From: Bartonella sp. AU18XJBT
Lineage (GTDB): Bacteria; Pseudomonadota; Alphaproteobacteria; Rhizobiales; Rhizobiaceae
Assembly (NCBI RefSeq): GCF_028618595.1
Contig: NZ_JAQITE010000013.1
Coordinates: forward strand, 1-57,471
Length of the DNA stretch: 57,471 nucleotides
Direction of reading: 5' to 3'
Shown: one piece after another, positions 33,109 to 42,818 of the stretch
How the letters are laid out: each line of letters starts with the position of its first letter
Position numbering within the stretch: the first letter of the stretch is position 1
Program-made: the position numbers and the translations under genes
Notes under the pieces: model-generated
What the model was told of the DNA's origin: nothing
The model's input: only the letters and a program-made list of their open reading frames with translations
The model's database searches: none

Positions 33109-35286
33109 CTAGAATTTTTGCACGAACGAAACTTTAAAGTTACGACCAGGCTGACTATAATAATCCTTCGGTGTTGAGCTTGCACCGGAAGGAAGATCTG
33201 AAACATTCCAATATTTTTGATTGAACAGATTATAAACACCAGCCCTTATAACAGGACCCGTTTCACCGAATGGTTTCCACCACCCTGTCATATCAACGAC
33301 ATGGTATCCCGGAATTTTTTGGTAATCAGATGCCTTAGCTACTTTGTCACGTTTGGCTGCTACAGTAAGGATAACATCGCTTCCCCAAACTTCTTTTGCA
33401 TACCCTAAACCGATAACTGTTTTCAAAGGAGAAATTGAGTTAAGATACTCTTTTTTATCAAGATCTTTTCCTTGTGAATAAGAAAGAGCAATATTGCCAT
33501 GAAAACCATTTTTAAGAACTAAATGCGCTTTTGTTTCAACACCAAAAATTTGCACGCGGAAGCGATTCATGTAATGCCGACGCGCAAATTTGAATTCTTC
33601 TGATGGACCTCTATCCTCGGTATCTATGAAATTCTTATATTGGTTAATAAAGGCATTGAAGGAACCACCGAAATTTACATTTCCATAGCGTATCCCCACA
33701 TCATACCCATTGCTTGTTTCTGGTTGAAGGTCAGGATTTCCTTTCACGTAATAAGCAGAAGGTTTGATATAAGAGACATAAAGTTCTGAAATACGTGGTG
33801 AACGAAAAGCTTGCGCCCATTGAGCATAAAGCGTTACTTGATTACGAACATCCCACTCCACGCGTAATTTAGGAGAAAAGCGTGATCCATTTCTTTCTGG
33901 AGGGAATTTATCAGAAATCAGTGATTTCTCATAAGAAGATGTTTTCTGAGGAATATATTTGTACCAATCATACCGGATTCCCGGCGTTACACGAAAACGA
34001 TCATCAACGAATCCAATTTCATCTTCAAAAGCGAAACCCAAATTGTAACCATTTGTGTCTGGCGAATCTGATCGATTAGCAGGAACAAAAAGGCATCCTC
34101 GAGCATATTCTTTTATATGACAATTGTCTTTACCAAACAAATAGTGATGAGATTTAGATGACGAAACATTCGTTGCAAACTTTAACGTATGGCTTACAGT
34201 GCCAAAATCCACTTTTTTAAGTGCATCAGCATTGAAACCATAATTGATATTCCGCAAAAAATTATCTCTCAAATAATCCCCTTTAGGGGCTGAAACACGA
34301 ACGCCAGTCGTAACGGAATGACTTGATTGCCTTTGCCAATAAAGCAGCCCACTAAACGCATCAAGAACCGCATCACCATTACCATTATAATTGTAAGAAA
34401 GAGAAAAACGCTCACGGAGTCTATTATCCCGCTCATAAACAGAACCTGGAGCATATCTTTTAGACGAATTTAATGCATGTGCGTTACTATTATGACCAAA
34501 ACGCTCTGCAGTAAAACCAAGCCGATGATTATCACTCAAATATTGATGAATTTTAAAAAGCAAGTTATTTTTGTCAAAGTGAGAGGGGTTTTTACGTGTG
34601 CGTTCTTCATATCCTCCCACTGTTCCCATATTTTTGCGCTCATGACCTTCTACATAAGACCCTTGGAAAAGCAAAAATGTTCGGTAATTGCGCACAGCAA
34701 AAGCTTGATCGATGCGCCAACTATTATCAACAGAATGATAACCACCTTTTATAAGGCTACCCCAATTCTTTCCTTCCACGATAAGGTCTTCAGGATTAAG
34801 GGTACGTAGAGCAATTATTCCTCCTAGGGCGCCAGAACCATAAAGACTAGAATCTGATCCTTGAATAGTATCAAACGTAGAAAGAGCATTGAAATCAAAA
34901 GTTGTGTTTCCGCCTCCACCACGGAATATATCATTATACCATGGAAGAGAAATACCATCCATTGTCGTAAGAACACGGTTTGCATCTAAACCACGAATAA
35001 CGAAACTATTACTTCCCGAGTTATAGGAGACAGAAGGATTAAGACGACTCACATCATAAACATCAGTTATTTGTTTTTCATCAATATTCTTATTGGTTTT
35101 ACGATCAGTTAGAATGGTTATTAAATTTGAAGCATCTTCTATTTTTTTTCCTTTAATAAGGATTGGTTTGAGCTCAGTTACAGTATTCTTATCGCTGTTT
35201 TGTGCAAAAACAAATGAAGGCATACAGACCGATAACACACCTAAAATCATGTAGCTCTTATGGATATTTTCTCGTCTTATTCGCAT
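33109..35286 (-). CDS. hutA: TonB-dependent outer-membrane heme receptor
   Basis: HutA (725 residues) takes heme across the outer membrane. A signal peptide ends near VFA-Q at residue 29. The plug domain includes DVYDVSRLNPSVSYNSGSNS and FVIRGLDANRVLTTMDGISL, and the barrel has the heme-receptor blocks YAQWAQAFRSPRISELYVSY and GNPDLQPETSNGYDVGIRYG. The C-terminus ends in an aromatic residue (VSFVQKF), as barrel assembly requires. It is divergent from tonB across a 231-base promoter region, and followed by hmuSTUV. Bartonella cannot make heme, so this uptake route is expected to be essential; iron/heme control by Irr is known for this locus in B. quintana. Confidence 0.95.
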   Translation of the reverse strand: MRIRRENIHKSYMILGVLSVCMPSFVFAQNSDKNTVTELKPILIKGKKIEDASNLITILTDRKTNKNIDEKQITDVYDVSRLNPSVSYNSGSNSFVIRGLDANRVLTTMDGISLPWYNDIFRGGGGNTTFDFNALSTFDTIQGSDSSLYGSGALGGIIALRTLNPEDLIVEGKNWGSLIKGGYHSVDNSWRIDQAFAVRNYRTFLLFQGSYVEGHERKNMGTVGGYEERTRKNPSHFDKNNLLFKIHQYLSDNHRLGFTAERFGHNSNAHALNSSKRYAPGSVYERDNRLRERFSLSYNYNGNGDAVLDAFSGLLYWQRQSSHSVTTGVRVSAPKGDYLRDNFLRNINYGFNADALKKVDFGTVSHTLKFATNVSSSKSHHYLFGKDNCHIKEYARGCLFVPANRSDSPDTNGYNLGFAFEDEIGFVDDRFRVTPGIRYDWYKYIPQKTSSYEKSLISDKFPPERNGSRFSPKLRVEWDVRNQVTLYAQWAQAFRSPRISELYVSYIKPSAYYVKGNPDLQPETSNGYDVGIRYGNVNFGGSFNAFINQYKNFIDTEDRGPSEEFKFARRHYMNRFRVQIFGVETKAHLVLKNGFHGNIALSYSQGKDLDKKEYLNSISPLKTVIGLGYAKEVWGSDVILTVAAKRDKVAKASDYQKIPGYHVVDMTGWWKPFGETGPVIRAGVYNLFNQKYWNVSDLPSGASSTPKDYYSQPGRNFKVSFVQKF

Positions 35287-35391
35287 AACACATTATAACC
35301 TTTTTTTAACATCCCCTCTCCGTTTTGAAATTTTATTTACATACAAAAAGGCTGGGCCCGCTGATTAAAACTTGCCAGCCAAGCAGAAATG

Positions 35392-35416
35392 ATTTTGTTA
35401 ACAACAAAAAATCACT
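35392..35416. promoter_or_regulatory. Dyad in the hutA-tonB divergent promoter
   Basis: TGATTTTGTT followed by AAC and then AACAAAAAATCA forms a near-symmetric dyad in the middle of the divergent promoter region, with two extra A residues on one arm. It is placed to affect both hutA and tonB. Heme/iron control is known for this locus, but I cannot assign this site to a regulator. Confidence 0.35.
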
Positions 35417-35517
35417 AGAAAACCATATTAAACATGACAAAATCAGTCAAGAAAAAAGTTGCAATTTTAAAATAGCCTGTTTTAATGAGACGAAATACCA
35501 ATATTAAGCTTTAAATA

Positions 35518-36282
35518 ATGACAGAAGAAACGATGAATTTTGCAAATACGAAGCAATTATTAACTCTTTGGATTGGTGCATTTGTTGGAGCTTTCTTTTT
35601 GCATGTATTATTGGGGGCGCAGTTTTATTTTCAAAGTATTGGTGTAACTAAAGGCTTGCTCTCGTCGGAGATTATGCTGACTTTTGTGCAAGAAGTTGTA
35701 TATCCGGATGTTGATACAGACTTGCCAGATATTCACACAGAGCCAGAAGTATTACGGACTGATCTCCTAGAGCAGGAGTCAGAGGAATTGAAATCTGTGG
35801 ATAAAGTTCAATCGGAAGAACCTCAGCATATGGTAGAACAAGATGACTTAAAGTCTTTGGAAGAACCCCTTCCTCAAAAAGTAGAGCATAAAGCGTTTAT
35901 CAAAAAAACAATACCGACGCCAGAGGCTGTAGTAAAGCGCTCCAATGCAAAGGTGGTACGTTCTTCTTCCACCAACAAGGGTGGTACAGCAGGGCTTGAA
36001 GATACGTTGTTAATGGAGTGGTTAGCAAAGGTACAGTCACAATTAGAAAGGCAAAAAAATTATGTTGTAGGACAGCGTACCAGTCGAGCAAAAGGAACGG
36101 TGAAGTTAGAATTTATGGTACATGAGCGGGGGAGTATTTTTTCTAGCCGTGTTGTCGTTTCTGCTGGAGATCCAGAATTGGATCGATTGGCTATGGCAGC
36201 ACTTCAACGCGTTGGTTCTTTTCCTCCCCCTCCACCATCAAAAGTGAATAAAACAATCAGAGTATCCCTAATATTTAGCTGA
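35518..36282 (+). CDS. tonB: TonB energy transducer
   Basis: TonB couples the inner-membrane proton gradient to HutA. The 254-residue protein has one N-terminal membrane helix (about residues 15-35, LWIGAFVGAFFLHVLLGAQF), a periplasmic linker and a C-terminal TonB domain from about residue 165, ending RVGSFPPPPPSKVNK then TIRVSLIFS. The linker is rich in Glu/Asp with few Pro-Lys repeats, unlike E. coli TonB. ExbB and ExbD are not in the window. Confidence 0.92.
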   Translation: MTEETMNFANTKQLLTLWIGAFVGAFFLHVLLGAQFYFQSIGVTKGLLSSEIMLTFVQEVVYPDVDTDLPDIHTEPEVLRTDLLEQESEELKSVDKVQSEEPQHMVEQDDLKSLEEPLPQKVEHKAFIKKTIPTPEAVVKRSNAKVVRSSSTNKGGTAGLEDTLLMEWLAKVQSQLERQKNYVVGQRTSRAKGTVKLEFMVHERGSIFSSRVVVSAGDPELDRLAMAALQRVGSFPPPPPSKVNKTIRVSLIFS

Positions 36283-36368
36283 TTTTTTATGCGGGGCGCT
36301 TTTCTTATAATATATTTATTTATAATTTGAATGAAAGTTCAAATATAGTTCGTTCGAATTTTTTGACG

Positions 36369-36560
36369 TTGAATCAATCGAAACCATCTGCTTACTTATG
36401 ATACAAGTTGAGGGGAAGCATAGATAAAAAACTTCTAAAAGCTGTGAATATACTTCTTATAGATGCTCTAAATGAAAGGGCTGTTGTAACATTGCGCGTT
36501 AAGGGATGATAGAGCTATAGCTTTTATGAAGTAAAGGTTAATCGTGTCTAATCGATTTTT
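36369..36560. repeat. Dispersed intergenic repeat, copy D
   Basis: It opens with TTGAATCAATCGAAACCATC and later has GATGATAGAGCTATAGC and GTCTAATCGATTTTTATACC. These parts resemble copy A and copy F in the same order. Confidence 0.4.
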
Positions 36561-37172
36561 ATACCGTTCGTAAGAGGATTTTCGTAAGTACTTTTCAGAT
36601 ACACCGTTGTGAAATAGATTTAGAAACATTAAAATAAAACAAGAATATCAATAAGAAAAATATACTATTGGGGGATGCTCTGTTTTGTGTGAAGGATGTG
36701 AGCTTATATGTAAATGAGAAAAATAAAAAGAAAAGCTTCATCTTCATCTTGAAAAGATATTGACATATTTAAAAGTCGTAAAACCGAATGAAAAGGGAAG
36801 GGGCAGAAGAAAATTGTTTGTCTTTAAGGCTTTCTAACTCAATGAGTCTGCCTTTCTGTTATCAAAGATAATCCAAACGATATATACAATAACGTGCTCT
36901 TATCTTATATAGAAATGTTATAAGCAGAAAAAATAGTCTTAAAATATGCTGTTTCACAAGATTTGGATATTGACTAATAAGCAACAGTAAAAGAATGACC
37001 TATTTGTTTCACTCTTCTCTTATATTTGTAATCATCTATGACATTGTCGTTTATGTTGAGAAGAAATAAATTATTTGTGCAACATATTGATTTATAATGA
37101 TAATTCATCATTTTGTATTTGGAATAAAAGACCCGAATAGCGGGGGGGGTTCTCATTTCGAATTTATTAATA

Positions 37173-37290
37173 CTGAATCAATTAAAATTACTTTCTTATA
37201 CATCATAAGCAGGTTGGTATGTGGGTACTATTTAAAAAGGAATAAAAACACTTCTTATGAACGCTTTCAAATGCTATTTGGAAAGTTAAG
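37173..37290. repeat. Dispersed intergenic repeat, copy E
   Basis: It opens with CTGAATCAATTAAAATTACT, followed by a CATCATAAGCAGG-like part and AACACTTCTTATGAACGC. Just before it, GGGGTTCTCATT also occurs in the integrase leader (687-698), hinting at a common source. Confidence 0.4.
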
Positions 37291-37295
37291 GCATA

Positions 37296-39386
37296 TTATT
37301 TCCGTCGACCAGAAAGCAGGTCGGTTTTTATATCTATTTTCCCAGTAAGTCTTGCTTTATAGACACCATAATTTTCCATGACACGCATCACGTAATTACG
37401 TGTTTCTGTATAAGGAATACGCTCAATCCAATCAATGACATTATCGAGAGATTGTCCTCGAGGATCGCCATAACGTTTTATCCATTCATTGACTCGACGG
37501 GGACCGGCATTATAGCCAATAAGAGTTAGTATATAGGATCCATTAAAACGTTCTAATTGTTCATTGAGAAAATGGGCACCTAATGTTGCATTATAATGAG
37601 CATCACTGCTAAACTTTTTAGGAGACCATGTGATTGAGTATTTTTTTGCCAGTGCTTTTGCTGTTGTAGGAAGCAATTGGAGTATACCTTGTGCACCTGC
37701 TTTTGATATGGCTGTTGGATTAAATTCGCTTTCTTGGCGTGCAATGGCATAGATAAGCGACTTTTCTTCTACAGAAATATTAGTAGAAGCTGGTATAGCT
37801 CCCAGAGGATGAGAGAGTGCACCGACACTTTTTCCTTGAAAAACAGCCATTTTTCCAATTTTGAGGCTGGTATAATAGTCACCATTTTTTTCTGCCATAA
37901 TAGCTAAAAGAGCTAATTCACCGGGGCTTTCTATTTTTTTTCCGAGCTCTCTATAAAAAATTTTAGCAAAATCAGCATAGCCGGCTGCTTCAAGACGTTG
38001 AATTGCTTTGATCGCTTTTCGTGCACTGAAATGTTGTCGCTCAGCGGTTGTTGGTTTGGGAAAAGACACTTTAAGCTTTTTTTGGTTGAGTCGTGCACCG
38101 GCTAATTGACCGTAGTAAGTTGCACCAAAATGAGCTGCGCGATGAAAGTATTGCTGGGCATTTTTATGTTCTCCTAGCTTTTCTGCTGTTCGTCCCATCC
38201 AGTAATATCCACGTGATGTAGAAAAAGGTAAAGAAGAGAGTTGAGGAATACGTGAAAAATGCTGCATTGCCAATTTAGGATTATGAAGAAACCGTAGTGC
38301 GTACCATCCTGCATGAAACTCAGCATCGATAGCTAATGCAGATGTTATACCAGTGTGCATTGTAACGAGTTGATAAGCGATTTTTGGTTTGTTTAAATCG
38401 AGCATTTCACGAGAAAGGGCGCGTTGTTCTTTCCACAATGAATGAGGGTTCATAAGGCGGAATGCATCTTTTGATGTTTTCATCATGAGTGCTGCGGCTG
38501 CATCATATTGCTCTGTTCGTCGAAGATGGCGTATTCGAGCAAACTGAAAAAGAGGATCTTTTTGCCATGATCTCTCTACAGTTTTTAATTTTTGTGTAGC
38601 TCTAGGATCATTTTTTTCAACGGCCACAAAAGCATCAAAAAGAGATTGAGCATGGGCTAATTTTGCAACGCGTGCTGCTGAATCAAAACGATATGCATAC
38701 AGCATAAACTGCATGCGTTTCAAATGATCAATAGGTTTTAATGCAGCACTTGCATTTTTAAGAACAAATATTTCTTCTTTTGCATTAAGCTGTGTTTTAT
38801 GCCACCATGGCGCAATAACGTGTCGAGCACGAGTGGTTTGTCCCGTTGCGATAAGTGCTTTAGCGAAGAGAGCCATTCCTTGCGCTGTTTGGGGCGGGTG
38901 ATGAGAAAATTTTTGGATGATTGCGCGTGTGCGGTTGGTTTCGTTAAGAAAAGCACGTTCAGCATTGCGTTGCATCGTTTCTATACCGGGCCATCCTTTT
39001 AGCATGTTGATTGCATTGAATATTTCAGAACTTGGTATATTAGCTTGGTTTGATACCCCCAGCGCCCATGTCAAAATATGACGATCGAGGCTATGTTTTT
39101 CCATTGAATTACGAAGATTTATTGTTTTTGCAATATTGTTATTTGTTAGTGCATCTAGCCCAGCTTTCAGTTTCTGAAGTGTAGCAGCATTGTGTGATGT
39201 CGTGTGTATCTGTTGAAGAGATTTCTGAGCTTCTTTTGCGGTAAAGGGAGTAGGGCGAACCAAAGGGATTGGCGTTTTCCCTTGCAAAAGGGGTGTTTGC
39301 GCGTATGCACTTGAAAATAAAATTCCTATTGCCAGTATAAGTGCAGTAAAGGTTGATACGAAAAGAGAGGTGGAAAATACACGCAT
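37296..39386 (-). CDS. slt: Soluble lytic murein transglycosylase
   Basis: Slt cleaves the glycan strand of peptidoglycan in the periplasm. From the ATG at 39386 (MRVFSTSLFVSTFTALILA) a good signal peptide ends near AYA-Q; an upstream ATG at 39449 would add 21 residues and spoil the signal. The long helical superhelix covers about residues 40-500. The SLT domain follows with the catalytic Glu in ARQESEFNPTAISKAGAQG, then LLPTTAKALAKK, LGAHFLNEQL and LIGYNAGPRRV. The total of about 696 residues is normal for Slt70-type enzymes. Confidence 0.92.
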   Translation of the reverse strand: MRVFSTSLFVSTFTALILAIGILFSSAYAQTPLLQGKTPIPLVRPTPFTAKEAQKSLQQIHTTSHNAATLQKLKAGLDALTNNNIAKTINLRNSMEKHSLDRHILTWALGVSNQANIPSSEIFNAINMLKGWPGIETMQRNAERAFLNETNRTRAIIQKFSHHPPQTAQGMALFAKALIATGQTTRARHVIAPWWHKTQLNAKEEIFVLKNASAALKPIDHLKRMQFMLYAYRFDSAARVAKLAHAQSLFDAFVAVEKNDPRATQKLKTVERSWQKDPLFQFARIRHLRRTEQYDAAAALMMKTSKDAFRLMNPHSLWKEQRALSREMLDLNKPKIAYQLVTMHTGITSALAIDAEFHAGWYALRFLHNPKLAMQHFSRIPQLSSLPFSTSRGYYWMGRTAEKLGEHKNAQQYFHRAAHFGATYYGQLAGARLNQKKLKVSFPKPTTAERQHFSARKAIKAIQRLEAAGYADFAKIFYRELGKKIESPGELALLAIMAEKNGDYYTSLKIGKMAVFQGKSVGALSHPLGAIPASTNISVEEKSLIYAIARQESEFNPTAISKAGAQGILQLLPTTAKALAKKYSITWSPKKFSSDAHYNATLGAHFLNEQLERFNGSYILTLIGYNAGPRRVNEWIKRYGDPRGQSLDNVIDWIERIPYTETRNYVMRVMENYGVYKARLTGKIDIKTDLLSGRRK

Positions 39387-39556
39387 AGAGAAAAGACCTT
39401 GAGACCTTGCTTTTTGTAAAAAACTTAAGGATCTATAGAACACAAGCATGAAAAACGCGTTAATATAGACGGCTTATTTAAAAGAAATGTTCAACATTTA
39501 AGGAGGGCGATCTTCATCTTATGAGGGCTTTTTTTGAAATTCATCTTGCTTCAATG

Positions 39557-39578
39557 ATAGAGCAAGATTATGCTCTAT
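39557..39578. promoter_or_regulatory. Hairpin in the dapA leader
   Basis: ATAGAGCA at 39557-39564 pairs exactly with TGCTCTAT at 39571-39578 across a six-base loop, followed by TTAAAATTT. It stands between the divergent slt and dapA genes, 61 bases before dapA, so it is either part of the dapA leader or an operator. Confidence 0.4.
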
Positions 39579-39638
39579 TTAAAATTTATAAAAGGCGATT
39601 ATTAAAAAAATAAAAGCGAACATTATAGGGAGTTTATC

Positions 39639-40523
39639 ATGCTCAAGGGAGCTATAACTGCGCTTATCACACCATTTGATAACAAGGGCGCAATTGATGA
39701 GAAGGCGTTCTGTGATTTTATTGAATGGCAGATCACACAAGGGATTAACGGTGTAAGCCCAGTTGGGACAACAGGTGAATCAGCAACGTTAAGTCATGAA
39801 GAACATAAGCGGATTATAGAATTGTGTGTTGAGCAGGTCGCAAAGCGTGTTCCTGTTGTGGCCGGAGCGGGATCAAATAGCACAAGTGAGGCTGTAGAAC
39901 TTGCACAATATGCGCAAAAAGCTGGTGCAGATGCAGTTTTGGTTGTCACTCCCTATTATAATAAACCAAATCAATCTGGTTTATACAAACATTTTTCTTC
40001 CATTGCCAAAGCTGTTTCTATTCCGATTATAATTTATAATATTCCTGGTCGTTCTATTATCGATATGGCTGTAGAAACGATGAGAGACCTTTATCAAGAT
40101 TTTAACAATATCATTGGTGTTAAGGATGCAACGAGCAGAATTGAGCGCGTTAGTGAACAAGGTGAAAAGTGTGGAAAAGATTTTGTGCAGCTTTCCGGCG
40201 ATGATTGTACGGCGTTAGGTTTTAATGCACATGGAGGTGTGGGGTGTATTTCAGTTTCCTCCAATGTTGCTCCAAAGCTTTGTGCAGAGCTTCAAGCTGC
40301 TTGTTTTCGTGGTGATTATAAAACAGCACGAGAATTAAATGATCGCTTGATGCCTCTTAATCGTGCTGTATTTATTGAACCTAGTCCAGCAGGTATTAAA
40401 TATGCCGCTGCAAAATTAGGATTTTGTGGTGATACAGTGCGTTCTCCTATTGTTCCATTAACAGAGAGCACAAAGAAGATTATTGATGCAGCGCTCAGTC
40501 ATGCTGATCTTTTAAAAGAATAA
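39639..40523 (+). CDS. dapA: 4-hydroxy-tetrahydrodipicolinate synthase
   Basis: DapA condenses pyruvate with aspartate semialdehyde, the first step toward lysine and meso-diaminopimelate for the cell wall. The 294-residue barrel has [11 protein letters not shown] near residues 41-51, [18 protein letters not shown], the catalytic Tyr133 in IIYNIPGR and the Schiff-base K162 in GVKDAT. AGGGAG precedes the ATG. smpB follows after 17 bases, the usual alphaproteobacterial pair. Confidence 0.97.
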   Translation: MLKGAITALITPFDNKGAIDEKAFCDFIEWQITQGINGVSPVGTTGESATLSHEEHKRIIELCVEQVAKRVPVVAGAGSNSTSEAVELAQYAQKAGADAVLVVTPYYNKPNQSGLYKHFSSIAKAVSIPIIIYNIPGRSIIDMAVETMRDLYQDFNNIIGVKDATSRIERVSEQGEKCGKDFVQLSGDDCTALGFNAHGGVGCISVSSNVAPKLCAELQAACFRGDYKTARELNDRLMPLNRAVFIEPSPAGIKYAAAKLGFCGDTVRSPIVPLTESTKKIIDAALSHADLLKE

Positions 40524-40540
40524 ATGATATTGACAAAGCC

Positions 40541-41017
40541 ATGAATAAAAAAAAGAACGCGCCCGTACGGAAAATAATTGCTGACAATCGTAAAGCACGT
40601 TTTAATTTTGAAATCCTTAATAATCTCGAGGCTGGTCTTGTCCTTCAGGGAGCGGAAGTGAAGTCACTACGTTCTAATCATGCCAATATTGCGGAAAGCT
40701 ATGCGAGTTTTGAGAATGGGGAATTATGGTTAGTAAACAGCTATATTCCTGAATATACGCAGGCTAATCGTTTTAATCATGAACCGCGACGTTTGCGCAA
40801 GTTATTACTTTCAAAACGTGAGATGGCGCGTTTTTTTAATGCAACGTCTCGTGAAGGAATGACACTTGTTCCTCTCAAACTTTATTTTAATGAACGGGGG
40901 CGCGTTAAGTTGGAGATCGCTTTAGCGCGGGGGAAAAAGCTTCATGATAAGCGCGAAACGGAAAAAAAACGCGATTGGGGACGTGAAAAAGCAAGACTTT
41001 TAAAAAGATATGGATGA
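40541..41017 (+). CDS. smpB: SsrA-binding protein SmpB
   Basis: SmpB delivers tmRNA to stalled ribosomes in trans-translation. The 158-residue protein shows [39 protein letters not shown], the [11 protein letters not shown] segment and the basic C-terminal tail [20 protein letters not shown] that enters the mRNA channel. It is co-oriented with dapA. The tmRNA gene is not in the window. Confidence 0.96.
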   Translation: MNKKKNAPVRKIIADNRKARFNFEILNNLEAGLVLQGAEVKSLRSNHANIAESYASFENGELWLVNSYIPEYTQANRFNHEPRRLRKLLLSKREMARFFNATSREGMTLVPLKLYFNERGRVKLEIALARGKKLHDKRETEKKRDWGREKARLLKRYG

Positions 41018-41065
41018 CGGATGCGATCAAGATATCCTTTATTTATAACACTTTTTAAAACAGTT

Positions 41066-41746
41066 TTAGCATTGATCTAAGTATGTTTTTGCTGCTTGAA
41101 AGATTTGGTGAAACATGGCGTCTGTCAAGAGTCCAGTATTTGTATTATAACGAGAACAGTGATAGCTCGAAAAGATGCGTAATCTGCCGATGTTATTGAT
41201 TTCGCCGTGCCCAAAAGGGTGAGCTAAAACTTTTGCATTAAGGGCACGTATCGTGGAATGGTGCGCAATGGTGCCTAAAGTAATAACGGCTTTAAGTTTG
41301 GGAAGATTTGTTAAAAGAGGAGAGAAGAAATAGCGGCACGTGTTAATTTCTGCACCGGTGGGTTTATTTTCTGGTGGAACACAACGAACAGAGTTAACGA
41401 TTGCTGCATCAATCAGTTCAAGAGTATCATCTGCTCTTTCTTCGAAGGTCCCTTGGGCAAAACCAAATTTTTTTAAAGTTGAATAAAGTAAGTGCCCAGC
41501 ATAATCACCAGTAAATGGACGTCCAGTTCGATTTGCTCCGCGTAACCCAGGAGCAAGCCCAACAATAAGAAGGCGCGTTGTGTCTGCTCCTTTATAAGGA
41601 AAGAAGGGGCGCACCGGTGCATTATACCAACTTGGTTCTTTTACACGCCAGTCAGCGATAAACTGATGGAGCCTAGGACATAAATTGCAATTTTGGGGCG
41701 GTTCTGGGCAAAGTGATGTTAATTGGCTATTCATGGTGTTAGGCAT
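41066..41746 (-). CDS. Uracil-DNA glycosylase, family 5-like (UDGb)
   Basis: The 226-residue protein has a CNLCPRL N-terminal cysteine cluster, the active-site motif LIVGLAPGLRGANRTGRPFT and a C-terminal SYHCSRYNTNTG motif, as in family 5 UDGb enzymes, which remove uracil and other deaminated bases. I use the ATG at 41746; a TTG one codon upstream is also possible. It is convergent with smpB. It differs clearly from the family 4-like protein at 17906-18745. Confidence 0.85.
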   Translation of the reverse strand: MPNTMNSQLTSLCPEPPQNCNLCPRLHQFIADWRVKEPSWYNAPVRPFFPYKGADTTRLLIVGLAPGLRGANRTGRPFTGDYAGHLLYSTLKKFGFAQGTFEERADDTLELIDAAIVNSVRCVPPENKPTGAEINTCRYFFSPLLTNLPKLKAVITLGTIAHHSTIRALNAKVLAHPFGHGEINNIGRLRIFSSYHCSRYNTNTGLLTDAMFHQIFQAAKTYLDQC

Positions 41747-41749
41747 CAA

Positions 41750-42291
41750 TCGTTTTTTCTATTTTTTTGAGTCTTTTATAGCGTATATGACGGGTTATGT
41801 TTTGAGAAACAATCTATAATGAATATAAAGAAAGTTTAATATAAACTTATTACTAATTATTGTGTAAAGAGAGATAATCTTTCAGTAATTTATTCGATGA
41901 ATAAGAGTGCAATACACATGATGTTCAAAGAAAAAAAGCTCTCTCTTTAAATACAGATATTATCATAAAAAGTATGCATAAGGGCAGCTGTTATTGCAAA
42001 GGATTTTAAACAGCTGGTATTCCTTTTAAAAGGATGAAGACTCCAGACAAACATTTTGTCAAGAAAGATCTCCCTTTGTTTGAAGCCAATCTATTGGAAT
42101 GCTTTTAAGAGCAGCTTTGATAACGAGCATGTATAGGCTATATATTCTTATAAATTTTCCAAGAATTTTCTTAAATAAGTTCTGTAATTAAAAAATATAA
42201 AAGTTTGTGTTGTTTTTCTTGTGTTTTATTTTGATTATTGTATATACTTCCCTATCCGCTATTAAATTTTTTATTTGAGAAAGAGGCATAA
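41750..42291. other. Spacer before rpoZ
   Basis: These 540 AT-rich bases must hold the promoters of the glycosylase gene and rpoZ. No repeat, RNA gene or frame of interest is visible. Confidence 0.5.
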
Positions 42292-42690
42292 ATGGCCCGC
42301 GTAACGGTAGAAGATTGTATTGATAAAGTTGATAACCGCTTTGAATTGGTACTTTTAGCAGGTCATCGGGCGCGTCAGATTTCACAAGGAGCGCAGATTA
42401 CGGTTGATCGTGATAATGATAAAAATCCAGTTGTTGCTTTGCGTGAAATAGCAGAAGAAACGTTGTCGCCTGCTGATTTAAAGGAAGACCTTATTCATTC
42501 GCTGCAAAAGCATGTGGAAGTAGATGAGCCAGAAATGGCAAGTGAATTTATTACTCATTCAGGTGAAGCTGAAAGTGTTTTTAATACGTCGTTGCAAGAA
42601 GAAGGTACTTCATTTGATCATATGTCAGAAGAAGAGCTTTTAGCGGGTATTGAAGGTTTGGTTGTTCCAGAAAAAAGTGACGATTATTAA
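42292..42690 (+). CDS. rpoZ: RNA polymerase omega subunit
   Basis: Omega helps assemble RNA polymerase and forms part of a ppGpp site in proteobacteria. The 132-residue protein starts [20 protein letters not shown] and has [14 protein letters not shown] and [13 protein letters not shown], the conserved core. The acidic C-terminal extension is usual in Rhizobiales. GAGG precedes the ATG. The stringent-response gene follows, a widespread and meaningful pairing. Confidence 0.97.
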   Translation: MARVTVEDCIDKVDNRFELVLLAGHRARQISQGAQITVDRDNDKNPVVALREIAEETLSPADLKEDLIHSLQKHVEVDEPEMASEFITHSGEAESVFNTSLQEEGTSFDHMSEEELLAGIEGLVVPEKSDDY

Positions 42691-42818
42691 TTGCGGCAAT
42701 TTATATTACAGGAGTAAAGATACCTTGTCGTGTGAGGAGCAATTATTTTTCTTGTCTTTTATTGATAAGATGTGTTCAATAAGGATTAGGGGTGTGAAAA
42801 GATAAAGGATATACTCGT

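Larger units (their letters stand above)
36283..37295. other. Repeat-rich region between tonB and the lytic transglycosylase gene
   Basis: Two copies of the dispersed intergenic repeat are recognisable (about 36369-36560 and 37173-37290). The rest is AT-rich sequence with no supported gene. Confidence 0.5.

Noticed and set aside
35392-35416. Considered calling the dyad a specific Irr/H-box site
   Set aside because: I cannot match it to a known consensus with confidence, so it is listed only as an unassigned dyad.
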